This document shows, in pieces, positions 56,877 through 64,000 of a DNA stretch of 64,000 nt (position 1 is the first letter of the stretch; every line of letters begins with the position of its first letter). The notes beneath the pieces are model-generated. The model ran no database searches. It was not told the origin of the DNA and worked only from the letters and a program-made list of their open reading frames with translations. Where the stretch lies: positions 48,713,034 through 48,777,033 of the forward strand of contig OX419762.1 of assembly GCA_948567375.1 (NCBI GenBank), in the 5' to 3' direction. This DNA is from Lunularia cruciata. Its lineage: Eukaryota > Streptophyta > Marchantiopsida > Lunulariales > Lunulariaceae. The position numbers and the translations under genes were made by a program.

Positions 56877-59800
56877 TGTTCTTAAACATGTTTAAGTGTT
56901 ATGTTTAAGTGTTATGTTTAAGTGTTTGTTTTTATTCTTATTTTTGAAGAAGTGTAAAGAAGTCATATTGCGCTTGTATGACATCAAAAGGCAAAGAATG
57001 GTGTCTTTGGGTTGTAACCCAAGGTAAAGTGACTTTGTGTAAAAAGAAAAAGTACTTGAATTGGACATATCAGCATTCAACCCAAAGTAAGGAGACTTTG
57101 GCTTGGGGGTGCTCAACTCGAGGCAAGGACAATGTAACAACTTTCCTTTGGGGTTGGACATTCAAGAAGGTACCGCATACAAAAACAGCTGGCCTATGAG
57201 CAAGGGAAAATTGACAATGACAAGAGCATGCAAGAGGTGTGATTTCTCGGTAGAAACTCAAAGTGAAGAAAGATGGAGGAAGCGCGCCATTATAAGAATC
57301 AGGATAGAGATAAAGAGATGACAAGTAATTTTCCGTTGCCATTAAGGAGTCGTCCTAAGGGAGATCATGGGAAAGGAAGTGTAGTAAGAGACGCATTGGT
57401 GTATTGAGAGGAAGTCAGGAGAGTTATTCCAGGAATCAGTTGGAAGAGTAACCACCAACCCAAAGAAGAAGAGAGTAAGATGGGAGGTAGGAAGAAGAAC
57501 CCAAAATTTGTAGTGAGGAATTGTGCGATTTGGAGATTAGATGTGATTGCAAGAATAGAAGTCTTGAGCAGGCTTTGGATCACATTCATGGCATGGAATT
57601 GGAACCTTAGTTTTCTAGGTTTCATGACTAAGATCATCAAGAGTAAATATCTTGATGGACCCGAGGAAGAAGATAAGAGAGAAAATCCGGCTCACTAGAC
57701 AGAGTTGGATTAGAGGTTAGTAGTCAAAAGAGAGGCATGTGAAGAGCAAGGAGCCACATTCTTGGGGAAAGGAGAAGTAGCTGAAGAAACCCAAGAGGTG
57801 AGAGATGCCTTTTCTTCAAAGTGCACGAGAATGGCAAAAAATTTGAGAGCTACAAGGACCCTATGAGGAGAGGCATCATAGGGGCAATGATGGCTATCTT
57901 GAAGCCAGAGTGAACTACTTATGTGATAAAACATCAAGCAGAGTTCTTCCATAAGATGTTTGTAGGGGAGCCAATCAATTGGGCAAAGTGATTTCATCAA
58001 CATACAAGACAAATGGTGTGGAACTTGCAAGACAAGTTGTATCTACACTACATTGTGCTGTTTGCAGCCCACTTTTATTTGGGATTGAATTTGCTGAATT
58101 CAGCGAAGAGATAGAAGATGGTGTCGCACTTCCATCTGGATTTGAGAAGTGATGCTGATGCAAAGGAGCAGAAATACATTCTGCAGATTAGAAGCAATGA
58201 TGAGTACTACAAGTAGACGGGGCAGAGTGTGCAGTTGAAGGTGAATACTCCAAAGTCAAAGAAGAGGAGTTGAGAAGGAGAAGAAGAAGAAGAAGTAGTG
58301 GCGATGAGACCTTGGAAGACTAGGAAGATGAACCCGAGGAAGGACTTGGTGGTAATTGCATTGTCAAGTGAAGAATTAGAAGGCCAAGATGAGTACAAGT
58401 CTCGCCAAAGACTCAAAGAAGGAGGAAGAACCGGAATTCACATTGCAAAGTGATGAAGCAAGCATCAAGGGTGAAGATGTTGTGGAGACAAAGCCGGTAC
58501 CAACGGAGGAAGAAGAAAAGATGGAGATCGTAGAAGAATGTAACCCAAAACAAGAAGATGAAGTTCCAAAGGAGGAGAATAGGGTGATCATTTAGCAAGG
58601 TGTTTGCTCCAAAAGAAAAGTGATATATGAGGTGGGACCAAGTAAAAGAAGAGAAGTGGAGAGTGGAAGTTTGGGGAGTGAAGAATCTATCCCAATATGG
58701 CGATTGTGGCTAAGAAGAAGGGTATCTTGCAAAGAAGAAGCAAAGAAGAAGAAAAGCCCGCAAGTCAAGGTAAAACATAGTGAAGGAGTAGATTATCTGC
58801 GGGAGGTTGTGTGCCCATTGTTAGTGAAGTTAGAGGAGAAGAAGAAAGAGATGCAATCAAATTGTCCAAAGGTGAAGATTTTATTGTAGGTGTTAGCAAG
58901 ATTAGAGGAAGAGAACTCGGAGTTGAAAAAGAGTATAATTTGAGGTGAGGAGGAGAGGGAAGTACTACAAGTAGATGTAGTAGTACAAAACCAAGTGATT
59001 GAAAACTTCAAGAAGAAAGTAGGGAATAGAGAGAGAGCAATAGAGTAGAATGTCATAGAGAGTGAAAGACATATAGCGGAGTATGAAATCTTGAAACAAC
59101 AGTTTGCTGATTCACAATTAGAAATTATCCATGCTATGGCACGAGAAGCAAAGAAGGAATACAAGCTTGATAGAGTGATGGAGAATGTAGAAGAGAAGAA
59201 TCAGCTCTTGCAAAGAGAGTTGACAATGAGATATAGAGAAGAAGAACAATTATGGGAGTTACTTTGTAATTTGGAAGAGAAGATTTTTCAAAAGGAGAAG
59301 GAGAAGGAGAAGGAGACTATGCAAGCTGAATTTGAGGCAGAACCGGCAATGTATAGAGAAGATTGGCTGGTAGATCAAAAATGTGAGAGAAGGATGAGAC
59401 TCGAGCCATTAAAGGAAATTGTCACAAAGATGAATGCAATGCTAAGTATAGAAGCCAATGTGAGAATTGAAGAAACATGATTGCACGAGTTGAAGTTATT
59501 GGTGCAAGAGATGAGGAGAAATGCGAAGGATAACGACTTGAATGCCTTGCTGATTAGTCTTAGAACTTGTGTAGATAGGAAGATATTGGAAGTGGAAGAC
59601 AATATCATGATCAGATTTGAGTTAGTAAAGTTGGATATAGATAAACTTTGGAAGGATGTAAGAGCAAAGCCCAAAGTAGATGACATAGGAGTACAAATAT
59701 CTTTGGAGTTATCATTGGAGATATTAGAGAAGAGTGGGTTGGGAGATAAAGAATTAGAAAGGTTACCCATGATGAGAGTTGTAGGTTAGAGTGAAGATGT

Positions 59801-60706
59801 GTTAGAATTGGTAGAAGAATTAGTAGTTGTGAAGCCCAAGGATAGAGTAGTATGTGAGGTTACTTTGGGATTGGGTTTAGAAGCCGAGGAAGAGGTAGAC
59901 ATTGGATTGGAGTAGTAATAGTTTTGATATTTGAAGAGGTAGATATGAAGAGGTGCATTATCATTTTGGATCTGCAAGGAGGAATAGTTGTTGTAGAATA
60001 GTATAGTTGTTAGTAATTGTCAATTGTTTCACTACTTAAAGGTGGCATTTGCAGTCATATGTTGTTCAATGCTCATAATTTCTAAGAATAGATAAAGCAA
60101 AGTGTTGTTAAGCAGTGCTCGTCACTTGAGCTTGATTTCAAGTATCAACTTTGTGTTTGTAATTGTGAGTGTGTGGAGAATTTTGAAGTGCAAGTTAGTG
60201 TGCTTGTCGGATGTTGGATTCCGTAGCCTTGATCTTCAATCTGTATGTTTGATCCTAAGTGAAGTGCAATCAGAACAATGCCTTGACAGATCTGAGAGGA
60301 ATTGTAGTGTTGGTAGTATTCTACATTTTTTATGCACCGTAGTGTTGATGTGAAGCAATTTTGATCAAGGAATTTGTGCCTTTAGTGGAGGAATGGAACA
60401 AAATTTGAGGCAAAGTTATTTTGCAGCAAAGTGCTATTTTTAGGACAGACTAAATCATCACAATCAAGATTGTTTGGAAAGATTTGATGGAGTTGTGATT
60501 AAGTGTGACAAATTGTTGTGCAAGACTACGAGTCAATGCTTGTTACTCTCTTCTGGGTGTGGTTTCTACTTGAGAGATTAAAGACACAACTAAAAAGAAC
60601 TAGTTATTGTTTGACCTTGTATTTGACCAATTCTGAATTATATCTCTACGTGAGCAAACTTTACTTACCTGATTACCACAAAAGTGATATTTGCCAGGTT
60701 GTCACA
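56877..60706 (+). mobile_element. Solo gypsy-2 LTR (3,830 bp), nested in an older LTR copy
   Basis: Flanked by TTAAG at 56872-56876 and 60707-60711. The host frame MVMAMFK / LE-stop-TTYM rejoins across it. The right end TTGTCACA is intact. The left end is unusual: TGTT followed by three near copies of a TTTAAGTGTTATG unit before the common LTR sequence. It carries a much-mutated version of the LTR-borne frame. Confidence 0.78.
57480..59915 (+). pseudogene. LTR-borne coiled-coil protein, mutated copy
   Basis: Begins MGGRKKNPKFVVRNCAIWRL and follows the 46485-48920 frame throughout, with segments at 58389-58595, 58620-58889, 59091-59480 and 59481-59789 matching its acidic and coiled-coil parts. 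There are at least eight stops or frame changes. Its AT-rich codons contrast with the CG-rich copy, consistent with long-term C-to-T decay. Confidence 0.65.
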
Positions 60707-60711
60707 TTAAG

Positions 60712-61734
60712 CTAGAGTGAACCACCTATATGTTGATGCAACAAGCTATGTTTTTCCACCAGATTTTTGTAGGAGAAGTGATGAAATGGGCAAAGTGTTT
60801 GCACCAACATGTAGGTTAGACAATTAATAGTTGGAGAATGGACCTCCCACCCAATTATTTCATACCTTTTGCAGTCCATTTCTACTTTGGACTAAACCTA
60901 CTCAGCTTGGAGGAGAGAGGAAGGATGGTGTCACACTTTCACTCCAATTTACAACAAGTAGTGGATGCGGACAAGCAATATTACATAAGGCAAGTCCATG
61001 AAGGCAATGACCACTACATCAAGACCATGAAAGAGAAGATAGTGTTGGTGGAAATCCCAAGGCCAAGAAAGAGAAGTAGACCCAAAGGAGAATATTGCCA
61101 CTACAGCCACAAAATACAAGGAGGCTGAACCTAAAGCTAGAGATGAAGGTGGTGAAGAATCAATCTTAGGAGGAAGAATCAGAAGGAGAAGCCAAGTCAA
61201 AGTGTAAAGACTTGAGAGAGGAAGAAGAGTTCATTGTGCAGAGTAAGGAGTCCAACAGTGAGAGTGATGGAGAACTCAAAGTCCAGCAATTGGTGGACAA
61301 AGTAGTGACAGAAGAAGATGAGGAGTTCTATGTGGCAATTGACCATATGGAAGGAGAAGATAAGCCTTGTCTAGAGTTACCTTGAGTAGAGTTGGAGGAA
61401 CAATAAGAAGAAGAGCCTAACTTGATGTTTCCAAGGGCCGCAAGATCAAAGAGGAGTATGTAGATTGTAGCTATAGGATAAAGCAAAGCCAAAGAAGAGG
61501 GAGAAAACTTAGAAAGAGTGACATTCAAAGTATGAAGATCACTACTTTGGGGTAAAGCACTATTTGAATAAATGCCAAGAAAAGACAAAAATGGAGAAGA
61601 CAATGAAGGAGTACACATTGAAGTTGAATGTATATCAAAGATTGTTTGTCTTTTGTTGTTGTAGCTGCAAAGAAGGAAAAAGAGTTGAGGAGAGAGCATC
61701 CTGAAGTGAAGTATGAGATCAATATATTATAATT
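60712..61734 (+). repeat. Older gypsy-2 LTR copy, right part
   Basis: Resumes the copy that began at 55914. Frame 60838-61128 reads NYFIPFAVHFYFGLNLLSLE, then a basic stretch and acidic codons, matching the middle of the LTR-borne protein. It ends at 61734 where a minus-strand gypsy-2 LTR right end begins (TGTGACAACCC). Confidence 0.65.
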
Positions 61735-63141
61735 TGTGACAACCCACAAGTATTACTTTTGCGTTAATCAAGTAAGTAAAGTTTGTTCCCACAAAGTTAC
61801 AAGTCAGAAATAGTCAAATACAAAGCAAACAACAACAATTCAGTTCTTCTTAGTTGCATCTTTAATCTTCAAGTAGAAACCACATCCAAAGAGAGTAGCA
61901 AGCACTGACTCACATTACACAAATTACACACTCATAATTACAATACTATCTAATCTTTCCAAATCAATTTTGATTGTGATTATTTAGATTCTCCTAAAGA
62001 TGGCTACTTCATTGCAAAAGGACTTTGTCTCAGAATTGTGTTCCACCCTTCCATTGAAGGCACAACTTCCTCAAATAGAATAGCTTCATACCAAACTCAC
62101 ACTGCACTCACAAATGTAGAATACCACCAACATTACAATTCCTCTCAGATCTATCAAGGCATTGCTTTGATTGCACCTCACTTAGGATTACACACACAGA
62201 ATGAAGATCAAAGCTACGAATCCAACATCCAACAAGCACACTAACTTGCAGTTTGAAAATCTCTACACTCACAGATACACACACAAAATTGATATTTAGA
62301 ATTAAGCTAAAGTGATGAGCACTAAGAATCAACACTTTGCTTTATCTATCTTTAGAAATTATGAATTTTGAACACCATAACATTGCAAATGCCTCCTTTA
62401 AATAGGCAAAGCAATACAACAATTAGCTAACCAAAATACCATTCTATAACAACTTTACTAACCTATAGACCCAAAATGACAATGCACCTCTTCATATCTG
62501 CTTCTTCAAATCTCAACATTGTTACTACTCTGATTTGATGTCAACCTCAACTTTGGCTCTCAAAACCAATGTTCCTTCACAAAATTATCCTTCTTTAGGT
62601 TTATCTAATTCTACTACATCCTTTGCTAATTCTATCACTTCCTTACTACAATTTGCAATTGAGACCATGGGTAATCTATCTATCCCTTTATCTTTGCTCT
62701 TCTCTGATGTATCAAATAATTGATCCAAAGCCACTTGCACTCCTACTTCTACTACTTTGCATCAAAATTTCCTTTCTAGATTTTGAATTTCATCTAACTC
62801 TTGTCTTGCTATATCTAATCTAAGACAAACATTCTCTTTTGCTTCTAACATCTTCCTATCTACCCATTCTCTCAGCCTAATTAGTAGTTTATTTAATTGC
62901 ACATCCTTTGCTTTCTTCCTCCTCATCTCCTGTAGTAGCAATTTTAACTTGTGTAGTCTTGCTTCCTCCAAGTAGATCTTAGACACCATGCTGAGCATCA
63001 ACTTCACTCTTACAACTACCTCCTTGATTGTTTGGTGCCTCAATGTCTACAACTTCTCTCTCTCTGCTAACAACTCCTCCCGATACATCTTCACCTCATC
63101 TTCCAACTCGGCCTTTAATGCTTCCTTCTCCTTCACACTCT
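61735..63141 (-). repeat. gypsy-2 LTR, right end and coiled-coil part, minus strand
   Basis: The right terminus lies at 61735. The non-coding block runs to about 62500, then a coiled-coil frame (63043-62762 and upstream to 63141) with LHKLKLLLQEMRRKKAKD and LRLDIARQELDEI. Interrupted at 63142 by the shortened methyltransferase-family element. Confidence 0.7.
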
Positions 63142-64000
63142 TGTCGTGCGTATATACATTGCTACACAACATCATTGTTGTCAATATCATACACTATAGA
63201 CACATAACTCATACATAGACTCTAAAGTGCCACAATCTAGAGATCTTAGGGTCAAACCTTGTTGCTCACAATCAAGGAAGATGGGCAGATTTTGCCAAAA
63301 AAATGACCAAGAGCTACTTTAAACTAGCTAGCCTCATGCAAACAAGTTCTCTTGCTGGCCCCTTTGGCCCTTCTAGGCCTTCTTAGCCTCTCATAGTCCA
63401 CAACCTTATGCCTCAAAGCCTCTTAATGTTGAAATTCAACCAAATACGGTCTTTCTTCTTGTCACTTTGAACCTTCTCCAAATCTAGCAAAACTCCTCAA
63501 AATTTTAAAACTCCTCCAAATCTGGCCAAAATCTGATATTAACTCCAGCAAAAATTTGACATAAACCCTAAAGGGCTGATCGACGAATCCTTTGCTAACT
63601 CTTCTCTCGAGCCAAATTGGAAAAATAGGTTTCTCCAAATCACAAATTCATGGAGGTGGATTCCTAACTCCACCTTCAATTTCACTTTCTGAGCCCAACT
63701 CATAACAAATTGGTCCTGCTTTCACCTCCTAAGCTCAAAATCACACCTATCACTTGAAAATTGCTTCTCTTTGCTCAAAATTTGGCAAGTGCTTCTACAC
63801 ATTGTCTACCTTATTGCCAAATCCACATCAATCAACAAGCTTTTGTACACCAGGGAAAATCTAAACTTTGATTGAGCTACCAATGATCCATTGAGATTGG
63901 AAGTACCACCAACACTTGTAGTTCTTGCACCCGATTTCCCCTTGATCTCACTTCTATGATGTTATCAATTTGTTTACACCACTTGAATCAACTCAACTTA
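63142..64000 (-). mobile_element. Shortened relative of the methyltransferase element (no coding genes), cut by the window end
   Basis: On the minus strand it runs from block B (its end at about 63963-64000) through the leader (63962-63235, matching 33337-33878 with one extra stretch of about 190 bp) straight into block A (63234-63142), which ends in CGCACGACA next to the interrupted coiled-coil frame. All of gag-pol is absent. Block A is 93 bp here because of small deletions. The left end lies outside the window. It is a non-autonomous derivative or a solo-repeat form. Confidence 0.75.

Overview
The window looks like gene-poor, AT-rich nuclear DNA from a land plant or close streptophyte relative. 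The evidence is one spliced REF/SRPP (small rubber particle / stress-related) gene, one spliced leucine-rich-repeat receptor kinase gene, and Ty3/gypsy elements with plant-type primer-binding leaders. A non-seed plant such as a moss is plausible but is an inference. I recognise only two host genes; most of the rest is nested retroelement sequence.

Layout. 1-1.45 kb: decayed LINE-like reverse transcriptase, minus strand. 5.37-7.22 kb: three-exon REF/SRPP gene, plus strand. 10.02-13.98 kb: two-exon LRR receptor kinase, minus strand. The gaps to 18.4 kb hold only small duplications. From 18.4 kb onward the DNA is retroelement: at least three copies of a gypsy family here called gypsy-1 (LTR about 690 bp), a gypsy-2 element on the minus strand, several copies of the very long gypsy-2 LTR, and one distinctive element at 32888-42611.

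The 32888-42611 element is the most interesting object. It encodes one gag-pol reading frame of about 2,470 codons. A complete-looking cytosine-5 DNA methyltransferase domain sits between protease and reverse transcriptase, and a PHD finger follows the integrase. Eight in-frame stops interrupt the frame, and all are TAG or TGA explicable as CAG>TAG or CGA>TGA changes. Its ends are unusual. A 449-bp block (B) lies at the left end, and the order A-B-A lies at the right end, where A is 105 bp. An AAGG target duplication, checked against an uninterrupted paralogous site at 45463-45486, shows that B and A are the true outer ends. This split or rotated repeat arrangement recalls PAT-type split direct repeats, although the element carries a DDE integrase.

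The second notable system is the gypsy-2 LTR. Two copies (45933-49716 and 56877-60706) are flanked by 5-bp duplications and behave as solo LTRs of about 3.8 kb. Each carries a long reading frame whose product has a globular N-terminal part and a long charged coiled coil. The same two ends are seen next to a primer-binding-like leader (29093) and next to a polypurine tract (22939) of the gypsy-2 element, so the coding sequence lies inside the LTR.

Nesting order: gypsy-1 copies were invaded by gypsy-2 and by its solo LTRs. A plus-strand gypsy-1 sits inside a gypsy-2 LTR and was itself invaded by the methyltransferase element.
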